This document shows, piece after piece, positions 18,126 to 27,350 of a stretch of DNA of 64,000 nucleotides. The stretch's first letter is position 1, and every line of letters begins with the position of its first letter. The notes beneath the pieces are model-generated. The model saw nothing but the letters and a program-made list of their open reading frames with translations, was not told the DNA's origin and did no database searches. The position numbers and the translations under genes were made by a program. The DNA lies in NCBI GenBank assembly GCA_023426245.1, contig JAFABB010000040.1:62001-126000 (forward strand), in the 5' to 3' direction. Origin of the DNA: Bacillota bacterium (lineage in GTDB: Bacteria > Bacillota > UBA4882 > UBA8346).

Positions 18126-18569
18126 TTAACTTAATTTTTGAAAAACTTTTTTGATATTCTCCAGGGACTGGGCCAATTGAATCAGGTCTTCCTCCGATAA
18201 ACAGGAAAAACGTTTTCTCAAATAATCAAACATTAATTTCCGATTGTCTTCTAAAAATTTATGGCCTTCATCCGTAAGATCGATGTGAATAACCCGGCGG
18301 TCTGTTTCACTGGGAATTCGCTTTACCAGCCTCTCCTCAATCAATTTATCAATAAGCGGAGTCATGTTGGGGCGAGAAATAATTAATTTCTGAGCAATTT
18401 CCGAAACCGGCAATATCCCCAAATCATCGAGTAATATTAAAATTTGAAAGTGTGAGTGAGAAAGATCACACTGTATGCCTATACTTTCAGGGTTCATAAA
18501 CTTCTTCTTTACCAGCGGAAATAAAGCAAATAAATTGGTAATCGCCTGCTCTAAATTATCTGTGTTCAT
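18126..18569 (-). CDS. MarR-family transcriptional regulator
   Basis: The 147-residue protein has the MarR winged helix: SHFQILILLDDLGILPVSEIAQKLIISRPNMTPLIDKLIEERLVKRIPSETDRRVIHIDLTDEGHKFL, with flanking dimerisation helices. It is the first gene of the efflux operon and probably represses it, with a small ligand relieving repression. AT-rich inverted repeats upstream (18657-18710) are candidate operators. Confidence 0.9.
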   Translation of the reverse strand: MNTDNLEQAITNLFALFPLVKKKFMNPESIGIQCDLSHSHFQILILLDDLGILPVSEIAQKLIISRPNMTPLIDKLIEERLVKRIPSETDRRVIHIDLTDEGHKFLEDNRKLMFDYLRKRFSCLSEEDLIQLAQSLENIKKVFQKLS

Positions 18570-18656
18570 TTTTAAAGTACCTTTCCATATGAGCTTACAT
18601 CATCCTCTAAGCTAAATTTAGCATATCAGGATAAAGATGACTTGCAAAACTAATTA

Positions 18657-18710
18657 TATATTAATAACTATTATTAGTAAATAACAATTATGTTAATATC
18701 ACGTTAACCA
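18657..18710. promoter_or_regulatory. Candidate operator/promoter region for the marR efflux operon
   Basis: ACTATTATTAGT is a perfect inverted repeat (ACTA-TTAT-TAGT), and GTTAA-TATCACG-TTAAC is a second one within an AT-rich stretch 90-140 bases upstream of marR. Placement fits autoregulation, but no binding site is proven. Confidence 0.3.
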
Positions 18711-18738
18711 GTGCATTTAAATTTTTATGATGGATATT

Positions 18739-18763
18739 AAAAAACCCGCCGTCTTTGGCAGGT
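18739..18763 (-). terminator. Rho-independent terminator after dacF
   Basis: On the minus strand ACCTGCC pairs with GGCGGGT around AAAGAC and is followed by TTTTTT. Confidence 0.85.
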
Positions 18764-18829
18764 CTTTTCTTTTTACTACGAAAAAATTTTTATAAAACAA
18801 TACTGTTAAAACCTCATAATAAACCTAAC

Positions 18830-19765
18830 TTACATCCGGTTTAAATCCGTTTGTGGCAAATAAGGTGCTGATGTTGGTTGATTTTCTTGTTCCATTTCCA
18901 TGGGGCCCTTCTGACTTTCTTTGCTTTCTGAGTCAGTTGAATCGATGGGGGTATCAACAACTGGCGTAATCTTTTGAAAACCAAAATCAAATAAATGAAT
19001 ACTGTCATCGTACATTGTATTTGATTTCAACACGATTGAAATTAAACTTATTCCATTTTGGTTTGCCGAGGCCACCAAACACTTCCCGGCCCGCCGGGTA
19101 TACCCGGTTTTAATACCAGTAGTATATGGATACTGCCAAAGCAACTTGTTATGATTTTTTAATGTCCGACGGGCACTCGATCTCGAACTGGGTACCGCAG
19201 TCACTTTAGTCTGAACGATTTCGGCAAATACCTGACTTTTCAAACAATAACGGGCTAATATTGACATATCATAAGCTGTTGTATAATGACCCGCAGCCGG
19301 TAACCCACTAGCATTTTGGTACTGAGTATCTTTCATGCCTAGTTTATGGGCTTTTCTGGTCATCATTCGGGCGAATTGCCTTTCTGATCCGGCAATAGCC
19401 TCAGCGATGGCTGTAGCCGAATCATTGCCGGAGGCTAACATCAAGCCATATAAAAGATTTCTTAAGGTTTGAACTTCGCCCCGTTTTAAATACATTGAAG
19501 AACCGGGTTTTGCTGCCGCGGTTCGACTTACTTTAATTTTCCGGTCTAGATTACCATTTTCAATGGCGATAATAGCAGTCATGATTTTAGTGGTACTGGC
19601 CGGAGCCATTATATTCCGAGAGTGCTTTGAATAAAGAACTTCTCCGGTTTCGGCATTGACCAAAATTGCTGCAGTGGCATTAACCTTCGGCAATTCATCT
19701 CCCATTACCGTCCCGGTTGTTACCAATACTAAAAAAAACAGACACCATTTGCACCAAGTCTTCAT
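18830..19765 (-). CDS. dacF: D-alanyl-D-alanine carboxypeptidase (PBP5/DacF family)
   Basis: The enzyme trims the terminal D-alanine from peptidoglycan stem peptides. A signal peptide (about residues 1-22) precedes the S11 peptidase domain with all three active-site motifs: ASTTK (serine 57, lysine 60), SGN at 112-114 and KTG at 219-221. The 311-residue length is shorter than many homologues because the usual C-terminal beta domain and amphipathic anchor are missing; instead there is a proline- and serine-rich tail (SESKESQKGPMEMEQ). It is monocistronic and ends at a strong terminator. DacF is a sporulation paralogue in Bacillus; that label here is by similarity only. Confidence 0.9.
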   Translation of the reverse strand: MKTWCKWCLFFLVLVTTGTVMGDELPKVNATAAILVNAETGEVLYSKHSRNIMAPASTTKIMTAIIAIENGNLDRKIKVSRTAAAKPGSSMYLKRGEVQTLRNLLYGLMLASGNDSATAIAEAIAGSERQFARMMTRKAHKLGMKDTQYQNASGLPAAGHYTTAYDMSILARYCLKSQVFAEIVQTKVTAVPSSRSSARRTLKNHNKLLWQYPYTTGIKTGYTRRAGKCLVASANQNGISLISIVLKSNTMYDDSIHLFDFGFQKITPVVDTPIDSTDSESKESQKGPMEMEQENQPTSAPYLPQTDLNRM

Positions 19766-20302
19766 CTCTATTGCTCCTTTAAGTATTGTACAAATTGTTA
19801 ATCGGATTCATTAAGAATTTTCTGAAGAGTATCTTTTAAAAAAATCCATTTTTTTATGTTTCATTTCTTCATTTCTAAATTAACACCATTTTATTCGTTA
19901 CCAGAAATGGGTGACCCCTCCTCCCAACCATATTCCCATCCATGCAATTCAATGAAGGCAATATTATGGAAAGACAATCTCCGGATCGGAGGGGCCCATT
20001 TAAAAATCCCTCAAGCATCTCTGCTTTTCTTATTAATTTTTCTCTCCATATCATTAACGATACCCAGAATTTCAAAAGATTAATTAAAAAATAATTCCTT
20101 TAAGAGAAAAGATACGCTAGAGGATAATTTTATTGCTGGTTTGCGGAGATATCACGGAGTTGCGGATCATTGGAGGATTCCCAAAGCTTTTACAACTACA
20201 TGAGTCAAATGTAACGATTCACTTCACAAAAGTATACAGATACTATTGAAGTTTATTATTTTGATGCATCTCCTTGAAACCTTCGGAGTCCACTTTGGCC
20301 TA
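19766..20302. other. 537-base gap without a convincing gene
   Basis: Short frames here lack ribosome sites and protein-like composition. CCCCTCC at 19915 and GGAGGGG at 19988 could pair across a 66-base loop. Otherwise I see AT-rich sequence that must hold the promoter of dacF (minus strand). Confidence 0.4.
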
Positions 20303-20971
20303 TCATGACTCCTCTTCTGCCCAATAATAGCCGATACCCCTAACCGTCTTAATGTGGCAATTATTAAGCTTTTTCCTTAGATAATGGATGTATAAATCGA
20401 TATTGGCAAACTGAATATCTGATTCGTATCCCCAAACTCTTTCGAATATAAGCTCTTTGGTAATAACTTTCCCGAGGTTACGCATTAACATTTCCAACAA
20501 TAAGGCTTCTTTAACACTTAGCCGAATCACTTGATGCCCATCCATGACTTCACACTTAAGAGGATCAAGTGTCAGTCCTCCTGCCACAATCGTATTTCCA
20601 ACCAAAGCTTTACGCCCGCGCCTTAATAATGCTCGTAAACGGGCCAAAAATTCTTCCAGTGCAAAGGGTTGACTCAAAAAGTCATCGGCCCCGGAATCCA
20701 ATCCGTCGGCCCGATCTTGGGGACTGTCCTTTTCACCAATCATGAATACCGGTATGTCAAAACCCTGGGAACGAATTTCTTTCAGTATGGATACACCATC
20801 CAGCTTGGACATTTGCCATTCCAAAATTACTAAATCATAAGACTGGATGGGGGTGATTTCCAAGACTTTTTTGCCATCAGCGGCATGGTCCACTAAATAA
20901 CCACTTTCTCTGAGGATATGAGATAGTTTCTTAAACAACTTATCATTATCCGTGATCAATAGCAATTTCAT
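20303..20971 (-). CDS. OmpR-family response regulator with degenerate receiver domain
   Basis: The 222-residue protein has a CheY-like receiver (1-120) and an OmpR/PhoB winged helix (about 130-220: LSVKEALLLEMLMRNLGKVITKELIFERVWGYE, then YIHYLRKKLN and TVRGIGYYW). The receiver has lost the phosphorylation machinery: the acidic pair is D8-N9, the phospho-acceptor aspartate is glutamate (E51 in LVILEWQM), the switch threonine is glycine (G79) and the invariant lysine is glutamine (Q101 in LSQPFALEEF). Such atypical regulators bind DNA without phosphorylation. No sensor kinase is adjacent, which agrees. Its targets are unknown; the secreted beta-helix gene starting at 21248 is divergent from it. 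Confidence 0.9.
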   Translation of the reverse strand: MKLLLITDNDKLFKKLSHILRESGYLVDHAADGKKVLEITPIQSYDLVILEWQMSKLDGVSILKEIRSQGFDIPVFMIGEKDSPQDRADGLDSGADDFLSQPFALEEFLARLRALLRRGRKALVGNTIVAGGLTLDPLKCEVMDGHQVIRLSVKEALLLEMLMRNLGKVITKELIFERVWGYESDIQFANIDLYIHYLRKKLNNCHIKTVRGIGYYWAEEES

Positions 20972-21247
20972 TGAATACCCCCTATCCCCCGAACAATTTC
21001 AAAGAGATTTCAAAGATATTATACATCATATGAACGTCTTTTTACATCGAAAGGATTTTTGAGGTTTCTATGAAATTATTCCATTCATTTGACTGAAACA
21101 GATTGGGAAAGGGGCCGTAATTGACTAATATTGCATTCAAGCATTTTATTATTGATTTTGTCATTCAAATAATGATCATTTTTACTATTGAAATTATGTT
21201 ATACTGTAACATAATAAAATAAGTGAAAAGAGGCTCATTTTATCATC

Positions 21248-22657
21248 ATGCGTTCAAGGGTTAACCTATTCATATGGATTGGTTTCATCTTTTCAATCGT
21301 TCTCTTATTAACGACGGCAAGCCCTTGTTTGGCTAAATCCATCCACAAGGCCAAAGCCGAAGCGATTACAAACTCCGGTAGTAATCCGGTTAGTGTAAAA
21401 TTATATGGTGCTAAAGGTGATGGAGTTACGAACGACTCTCCTAGTATCCAAAAGGCTATTAATAGTTTAAAATCCGGCGGGACTCTGTTTTTTCCCAAAG
21501 GGCAATATGCATTGGAGCAAACGATTACTGTCCCTTCCAATATTCGAATTTTAGGCGACAGCAAACGTTCTTCCATTCTTCTGTATAAAGGTGCCGACAA
21601 AGCGATTGTTTCTGGTGAAAGAGCCGGACAACAATATGGGACAGGATCTTATTATTTAACGATCGAAAATATTGCAATCCGTGGGGCACAAAATTTGGGA
21701 ACAGGACTTTATATTACTTCCCGGTATCTAACCATCAACGATGCCGAAATAAGTCATTTTGCCGTCGGAGTCGATTGTCAGTATTGTTGGACCAATAAAT
21801 TTTCCAATGTTTCCTTTTTCTACAATGATGTTGCTTTTAAAGGAGGCGCTTTTTTAAACGCCAACAGTTTTATTAATTGCATTTTTTCAACCGGCTCGAA
21901 AGCAGTGACATTTAAACAAGGTTGGAATATTTCCTTTGTCGGGTGCCAATTTGAAGGATACACCGACGCGTGCTTTGCATTCAACGAAGCTTATACCTAT
22001 GCTATATGGAATCTCTCCATCAATGGGTGTTATTTTGAAAACCCCGGCAAATGTATTGATGCCGGCCCAAACAGTTCATTTTATCAATTATCATTATCCA
22101 ACAACGCTATTACAACCCATGGGACAGGGCCGGCATTGGCTATGAACAATTCTGCCGGTAATGGAAAAATTTCCGGCCTCATCGAAAATAATACCTTTAT
22201 CCGAAATAATGATGGTACAACGGAATCTTTTGTTCATTTGGAAGGGCCGGCCCTTTTAATGTTCCGCAACAATAGAGGGTATGCCTCGCCAGGCAATATT
22301 CCCGTTCAGTTATTGGATAGTTTCACCAAAGACAATCATACATCCTCTGTTGTGGAAGAATTAACGGATTCAAACCGGCTTAATGTTTCCGGCGTTGGAG
22401 TTTTCGACAAGGGAGTCATCTTAGGAAATACGTTACCGGCAGCGATCGACCAAGGCTTATTGATTTATGATAACGGGAATTTGAAAATTTATCTCGATCC
22501 ATCCAAGTATGAATATCTCCAAACGAGCAAGTCCGGTCCCAGCGCTGAGAGACCGGCGGATTGTTTTACCGGAATGATGTATTTTGATACGACCTTAGGT
22601 CGTCCTATCTGGTGGAATGGCTCCAACTGGGTGGATGCGAACGGAAAAAAGAAATAA
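21248..22657 (+). CDS. Secreted right-handed beta-helix protein (pectate-lyase-3 type)
   Basis: A signal peptide (about 1-28) leads to VKLYGAKGDGVTNDSPSIQKAIN, the entry motif of the pectate lyase superfamily/tailspike fold, followed by GGTLFFPKGQYALEQTITVPSNIRILG and many parallel-beta coils (FINCIFSTGSKA, ISFVGCQFEGYTD, LSINGCYFENPGK). The C-terminal 40 residues, AERPADCFTGMMYFDTTLGRPIWWNGSNWVDANG, look like the short end domain of phage tail and glycan-binding proteins. It may cleave or bind polysaccharide at the surface. The ribosome site is weak (AGAGG 15 bases upstream). Forty-three bases separate it from prc, so cotranscription is likely. Confidence 0.75.
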   Translation: MRSRVNLFIWIGFIFSIVLLLTTASPCLAKSIHKAKAEAITNSGSNPVSVKLYGAKGDGVTNDSPSIQKAINSLKSGGTLFFPKGQYALEQTITVPSNIRILGDSKRSSILLYKGADKAIVSGERAGQQYGTGSYYLTIENIAIRGAQNLGTGLYITSRYLTINDAEISHFAVGVDCQYCWTNKFSNVSFFYNDVAFKGGAFLNANSFINCIFSTGSKAVTFKQGWNISFVGCQFEGYTDACFAFNEAYTYAIWNLSINGCYFENPGKCIDAGPNSSFYQLSLSNNAITTHGTGPALAMNNSAGNGKISGLIENNTFIRNNDGTTESFVHLEGPALLMFRNNRGYASPGNIPVQLLDSFTKDNHTSSVVEELTDSNRLNVSGVGVFDKGVILGNTLPAAIDQGLLIYDNGNLKIYLDPSKYEYLQTSKSGPSAERPADCFTGMMYFDTTLGRPIWWNGSNWVDANGKKK

Positions 22658-22699
22658 TCGCAATATCCCATTCTTAATTCTGAGAAAGAAGGTTGACCC

Positions 22700-24793
22700 A
22701 TGAAACGTTTATCCATAAAAATTCTGCTTTTGATATCCGTTTTAATCCTTCTAACAACAACTCTTTTTGCTGAGGGCAGTGATAAAGATAAGATTATAAC
22801 TGATATCATGTTACAAAGCCTTCAAGTATGGCACTACAGTCCAAAACCTGTCGATGCACACCTATCTCAGCGGATCTTTCGACTTTATTTAAAAAACTTA
22901 GACCCCAACGAGCAATTTTTATTAAAATCCGATGTTGAGCACTTAAAAAATTATCAAAATCAACTCGACAAACAGTTGAAAAATGAGAACTTCGATTTCT
23001 ATGAAATGTCTAAAATGTTGTTACAGCAACGCATCACTGAAGTAAGTGGCATGGTTCAGGAAATATTGGCAAAACCTTTCGATTTTTCGGTCGCTGAAAC
23101 TTTTAACACTGATCCGGAAAAAAGGGATTTTCCGAATGGCTCCCAAGAGCTTCGAGAATATTGGCGCTTAAATCTAAAATATCAGACCCTGTTAATTTAT
23201 CTTGAGATGACCAATATTACCAAAGACCCAACAACCCCGGAAGAAAAAAGCCTGATCAAAGCAAGTCAATCCTTTGAGCCCGATATTGAACGTCAGGCTC
23301 GGGAAAAGGTCGCCCAAAATATGAAACGCCGTTTGGATAGGATGCTCCATCAGAAAGACGAAACCAGGTTCGGGGAATATTTAAATACCATTGCCGGAAG
23401 TTTTGATCCTCATACCGAATATTTTCTACCGGATCAGAAAGATGACTTTGATGCCACCATTACAGGAATCATGGAAGGAATTGGCGCCACTCTCAAGGAA
23501 GACGGCGATTATACCAAAGTTGTTGAAATTGTTCCAGGAAGTGCCGCTTGGCGTCAAAAGGGCCTGGGGGCTGATGATATCATCCTTAAAGTCGCCCAAG
23601 AAAATGCGGAGCCCGTCGATACCGTAACCATGCCTCTTAACGATGTCGTAAAACTTATCCGGGGCAAAAAAGGTACCGAAGTACGACTCACAGTCAAGAA
23701 ACCCGACGGCCGGATCATTGTGGTTCCGATAGTACGTGACGTGGTTATTATGGAAGATGCATATGCCAAATCCGCTTTAATAACTAACCAGAAAACCGGG
23801 AAGAAATATGGATATATTAATTTACCTTCCTTTTATCATGATTTTAAGACGAACTCCCACAATGCAGCGGATGATGTTCGAAGCGAATTAAATAAACTCA
23901 ATGCCGCGAATGTGAATGGGGTAATTCTTGATTTACGCAATAACGGAGGGGGTTCCCTGGAAGATGCCGTAAAAATGGCGGGGCTTTTTATCAAGGAAGG
24001 TCCGATTGTTCAAGTCAAAGATAACAAAAAACGGATCGAAGTGTTGTCTGATCCAGATCCCGGGATTGTTTACAGGGGACCATTGGTAATATTGGTAAAC
24101 TCTCTAAGTGCTTCGGCATCTGAGATTCTATCCGCTTCTTTACAGGACTACGGCAGGGCGGTTATTGTGGGAGGACCTCGAACCTTTTGTAAAGGAACAG
24201 TCCAAATCGTTATGAATCTTGATCAAATCCTTTCAGAACAATACGAATCCATAAAACCTGCAGGTTCATTAAAAATGACCATTGCCAAGTTTTATCGGAT
24301 TAACGGCGGATCCACCCAAGGTAGGGGAGTCGCTGCAGACATTGTATTACCCGATCTTTATGGATACCTCAAAATTGGTGAAAAAAACCTGGAATATCCT
24401 TTACCATGGGATACGATTTCAGCTGCACCTTTCCAAAAATGGAATGATGGAGCATTGAATATCGCCAAATTAAGGCGGCTTAGTGAAAAAAGAGTTCGTC
24501 AAAGCAAAGCCTTTCAATACATTAATACTGATGTGGCCCGTTTGAAATATAGGCAGGAACACCCTTATGAACCGCTTCAATTTACTAAATTTCTCGAAGA
24601 ACAAAAGTCATTGCAAAACAGATCCGAGCAGCTTAAGAATCTTCCGGTAGAAGAACCGGATTATGTTAAAATATCCGCTTTAGAAATGAAAGATGCTACA
24701 AATCCCCAACCTTCAAAGACAACGGATTGGTTGAAGCAAGTTAACAAAGACTCTTATATATATGAAGCTTGGCACATTTTAGAAGATATGTAA
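22700..24793 (+). CDS. prc: Carboxy-terminal (tail-specific) protease of the Prc type
   Basis: The 697-residue periplasmic serine protease has a signal peptide, an N-terminal helical domain (HYSPKPVDAHLSQRIFRLYLKNLDPNEQFL), a PDZ domain (IGATLKEDGDYTKVVEIVPGSAAWRQ) and the S41 catalytic core: ILDLRNNGGGSLEDAV, then NSLSASASEILSASLQDYGRA (catalytic serine) and the lysine in TFCKGTVQ (usual form TFGKGTVQ). A C-terminal extension (DUF3340-like) follows. This long architecture is that of Gram-negative Prc rather than the shorter CtpA of Bacillus, and fits a periplasm. Prc clips C-termini of envelope proteins and controls murein hydrolases. GAAAGAAGG precedes the ATG. Confidence 0.93.
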   Translation: MKRLSIKILLLISVLILLTTTLFAEGSDKDKIITDIMLQSLQVWHYSPKPVDAHLSQRIFRLYLKNLDPNEQFLLKSDVEHLKNYQNQLDKQLKNENFDFYEMSKMLLQQRITEVSGMVQEILAKPFDFSVAETFNTDPEKRDFPNGSQELREYWRLNLKYQTLLIYLEMTNITKDPTTPEEKSLIKASQSFEPDIERQAREKVAQNMKRRLDRMLHQKDETRFGEYLNTIAGSFDPHTEYFLPDQKDDFDATITGIMEGIGATLKEDGDYTKVVEIVPGSAAWRQKGLGADDIILKVAQENAEPVDTVTMPLNDVVKLIRGKKGTEVRLTVKKPDGRIIVVPIVRDVVIMEDAYAKSALITNQKTGKKYGYINLPSFYHDFKTNSHNAADDVRSELNKLNAANVNGVILDLRNNGGGSLEDAVKMAGLFIKEGPIVQVKDNKKRIEVLSDPDPGIVYRGPLVILVNSLSASASEILSASLQDYGRAVIVGGPRTFCKGTVQIVMNLDQILSEQYESIKPAGSLKMTIAKFYRINGGSTQGRGVAADIVLPDLYGYLKIGEKNLEYPLPWDTISAAPFQKWNDGALNIAKLRRLSEKRVRQSKAFQYINTDVARLKYRQEHPYEPLQFTKFLEEQKSLQNRSEQLKNLPVEEPDYVKISALEMKDATNPQPSKTTDWLKQVNKDSYIYEAWHILEDM

Positions 24794-24848
24794 TGCCATC
24801 AAAAAAGCATCAACCCCTTCTTTTGTTAAAATCTTTTATCCAAATTTA

Positions 24849-24872
24849 AAACCCGTCGACATCGGCGGGTTT
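24849..24872 (+). terminator. Probable terminator after prc
   Basis: AACCCG pairs with CGGGTT around a ten-base loop, followed by TTAATTAT. The T-run is short. Confidence 0.4.
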
Positions 24873-24988
24873 AATTATCGAATAAATCCTGCTTTTCAAA
24901 GATTGTGTTGCGATTCCCCGGATGGAGGTTCTTTTCCTTAAATTTCCTTCATAATTTATTAAAGGACTACGAAAGGGGGGACCTAAGC

Positions 24989-25129
24989 ATGCCAACAGCA
25001 GGTGAAAAACCAGGCCAAGGAACTTACGTTTGTGATTACTGCGGATATGAAGTGATGGTCGATAATGCCAAAGATGCCTTACCAACATGTCCAAAATGTA
25101 AGCGTAGTTCTTTCCATCGCTCCAAATAA
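24989..25129 (+). CDS. Small zinc-ribbon protein
   Basis: The 46-residue protein contains two CxxC knuckles, CDYCGYEV and CPKCKRSSF, that form a rubredoxin-like zinc ribbon, preceded by GEKPGQGTYV. AAAGGGGGG about ten bases before the ATG at 24989 sets the start. Proteins of this short family are widespread in Firmicutes, without a defined role; zinc binding is inferred from the cysteines. Confidence 0.8.
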   Translation: MPTAGEKPGQGTYVCDYCGYEVMVDNAKDALPTCPKCKRSSFHRSK

Positions 25130-25246
25130 GCCGATACCCAAATTTCCCCAAGCTTGGCAGTAACAATATACCAGCAATATTAGTGGCTGTTCTGTCAGCC
25201 GCAGGATAAAGTACACGACTAAGTGTATAAAACCATTCCAAAGAGA

Positions 25247-25356
25247 CTGTTGCAAAAGTAATTAAAATCAAAGAGAAATACAATATATAGCATCAAATAA
25301 TGAGCAAGTTTTATATATTGTATTTCTCTATCGATAAATTTTATTTTGCAACAGAC
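25247..25356. mobile_element. 110-bp MITE-like palindromic element, copy 1
   Basis: The element begins CTGTTGCAAAA and ends TTTTGCAACAGAC, so its ends are inverted repeats. An inner 17-bp perfect inverted repeat (AGAGAAATACAATATAT with its complement) would fold the whole unit into one long hairpin. An identical 110-base copy lies at 46838-46947. It encodes nothing, which fits a miniature inverted-repeat transposable element mobilised in trans, and its RNA could act as a hairpin. Confidence 0.8.
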
Positions 25357-25401
25357 CCTCCGTGATGCATGCTAAAAGTTAATTGTATTTTTATCAGATT
25401 C

Positions 25402-25475
25402 GTGGCCCTCCTACCTCACAAACCCTTTACCTGACGGGCTTTGCCTTCGGAAAACAATGGTCACGGAAGGGCCAC
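25402..25475. other. Inverted repeat with 58-base loop
   Basis: GTGGCCCT at 25402-25409 is complementary to AGGGCCAC at 25468-25475. It lies between the MITE and the repeat array, and its role is unknown. Confidence 0.3.
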
Positions 25476-25532
25476 CTCCAACGTCATCAAGCTGTGCTTG
25501 TAAAAAATAGGAAAATGATGTTGAATTTCATT

Positions 25533-25700
25533 CATCCGATTGTCCGGCTCATTTTTTCAATTAGTTTTTCCCATCAACCAATCGTCCGGATCATTTCCGC
25601 AATTGTTTCTTCAACCATCCAATCGGATTTTCCCGTCAACCCATTGTTTTTTTGTATCACCCAATCACTTTTGGCCATCATCCAATCGTTAAAATCATTT
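25533..25700. repeat. Degenerate 21-bp tandem repeats (array 2)
   Basis: About eight units share the core CCAATCG (variants CCGATTG, CAATTGT, CCCATTG, CCAATCA). Core starts fall near 25536, 25558, 25578, 25600, 25619, 25640, 25661 and 25682, a spacing of 19-22 and mostly 21 bases. The reverse strand translates as a heptad pattern (NDWMMAK SDWVIQK), which I take to be a by-product. Confidence 0.7.
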
Positions 25701-25770
25701 CCACGGTTTCCGCCTTCATAAAAAGATTTCCTTCCGGAATCAAGTTGATTGATCTTTATTACCATGAAAA

Positions 25771-26904
25771 TTATTTACCTCCATCCAAAGTCGTAATTCC
25801 CGGTGAAGTGTCTTTTTGCATTGTGTGGACTAAGACATCGGCAAAAAAATCTACCGCCCGATAGGCTTCCTCCAAGGTCGTATACTGATCTCCGAACTCA
25901 ATCAATATAGCATGGGAATGCAAGTGTTGATTGTACCGGGCATCCGAAATGATGATACCATTGCTCAAGCCTGGATAATACAAATCCATGTTTTCATTGA
26001 GTTTCTTAGCAAACTGCAGGTTTTCCTTCCAATGCGGATGGGATAACCCCATTTTATCACTACCCACAACCGTAACAATCGTGGCTGTTTTTACACCCTT
26101 TACGATCCGGCTGTTCTCTAAACCCGGCGTTGCGTCGCGATGAACATCTAAAACCACTTTGGTAGTCGGATATTGTTTCAAATAATTGATCACCGTTACC
26201 TGGGAGCGTTTGTAGGAATCCCTGAATGGGAATTGATCGTGAATCGTCTCCGAATGCATACTTTTGATGTGATATTTTTCCTCCAAAACCTTTTCCAAAT
26301 AACTGCCAACCTTAACAATATCGCCCTTTTGATTAACCATATGGTCCTTGCCGCATGCCGGGATATAGGACTCGGTTGTATGGGTATGATATATGAATAT
26401 TTCCGGATTTTCAGTTATCTCCGGTAGGGCTGTATTCCCTTGGTCACTGGGTGTTGGTACGGGAACCTGTGGATTTACATCCGGATTATTTTCTATAGGT
26501 ACTGGCGTTATCTTTAGTGGGATTCTGGGCTGGGTTTTCATTAGCGCCAGTATTGGAAACTGAGTACAAATAATCTCAAACGGGCTGGTATTTTTGATAT
26601 TTGCCGCCAAATGCCAATATATTTGAATCCAGTTTATATTTAAAAAAGTTAACGGATCATCTTCGTCCACCATTTTTTCCAAAAACGGTATCCCATTTTT
26701 TAGAATAAATTTGCTCGTTTGGGTATCAAGACGGATTGTACTCCCGGCCACCGCTATGGCATTAGATGGTAGAGTCTTTCCTTGATGAATGATATGGGCA
26801 ATCATTATACCGAACATTACGAATAAGATTAAAGCCACAATCAGCGCCAACCGCATCAAAATCTCATTTTTAGAATTACGATTATCGGGATCGTTTATCA
26901 TCAC
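25771..26904 (-). CDS. spoIIP: Stage II sporulation protein P
   Basis: SpoIIP is a peptidoglycan amidase/endopeptidase that works with SpoIID and SpoIIM in septal thinning and engulfment of the forespore. The 377-residue protein has a cytoplasmic start, one membrane helix (LALIVALILFVMFGIMIAHII), a linker rich in proline, and the catalytic domain with IFIYHTHTTESYIP (zinc histidine and glutamate), VVLDVHRDAT, TIVTVVGSDKMGLSHPHW and HAILIEFGDQYTTLEEAYRAVD. It is monocistronic. Its presence is direct evidence for an endospore programme. Confidence 0.93.
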   Translation of the reverse strand: MMINDPDNRNSKNEILMRLALIVALILFVMFGIMIAHIIHQGKTLPSNAIAVAGSTIRLDTQTSKFILKNGIPFLEKMVDEDDPLTFLNINWIQIYWHLAANIKNTSPFEIICTQFPILALMKTQPRIPLKITPVPIENNPDVNPQVPVPTPSDQGNTALPEITENPEIFIYHTHTTESYIPACGKDHMVNQKGDIVKVGSYLEKVLEEKYHIKSMHSETIHDQFPFRDSYKRSQVTVINYLKQYPTTKVVLDVHRDATPGLENSRIVKGVKTATIVTVVGSDKMGLSHPHWKENLQFAKKLNENMDLYYPGLSNGIIISDARYNQHLHSHAILIEFGDQYTTLEEAYRAVDFFADVLVHTMQKDTSPGITTLDGGK

Positions 26905-27350
26905 AATATTGGCTCCTAGGTAACTTTGTATGGTAACTTCGTATTAGAGTATTAAGCTTCTATGGACATACTTTCCATATTCATAACTGTCCTAATCAAT
27001 TCTATGCCGGCTAAAAGGTAATTAGGAGTATTTTTATTTCGGCAATAGCTGGTCTTGGATAAAAGAATGAATAAAGGCGCCGGATTTCTCTTAGGCCCTG
27101 CAAATGCAATTTGAAACATATTCCAAATAATTAATTCTTTGTAACGCTCAAACTATAAAGGACCCTAAAATTCCAATTTGACAAAAAGCTTTTATTAATT
27201 CGGTCCATAAGATAACCATACAAAAATATGTGAAGTAATAATTTATTGAGTAAAGTTACGAACTTTCATGTTTTTAATAACATATTTTAGTAAAGGGCCT
27301 GCGCCCAAGGGGCGAATGCCCTCAAGACTTATAACAAAGGAGCCAATAAG
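26905..27350. other. 446-base gap with a GC-rich hairpin before the 27351 gene
   Basis: Most of the gap is AT-rich with no credible frame. At 27295-27321 a nested hairpin forms: GGGC/GCCC outside and CGCCC/GGGCG inside. It ends 30 bases before the next ATG, so it lies in that gene's leader. Confidence 0.45.

Noticed and set aside
25533..25700. CRISPR array
   Set aside because: Repeat units are degenerate and directly adjoining, with no spacers, and no cas genes are present.
25574..25765. 63-codon frame with repeated DW-x-x-x-K motifs
   Set aside because: Explained by translation of 21-bp array 2; no ribosome site at its start.
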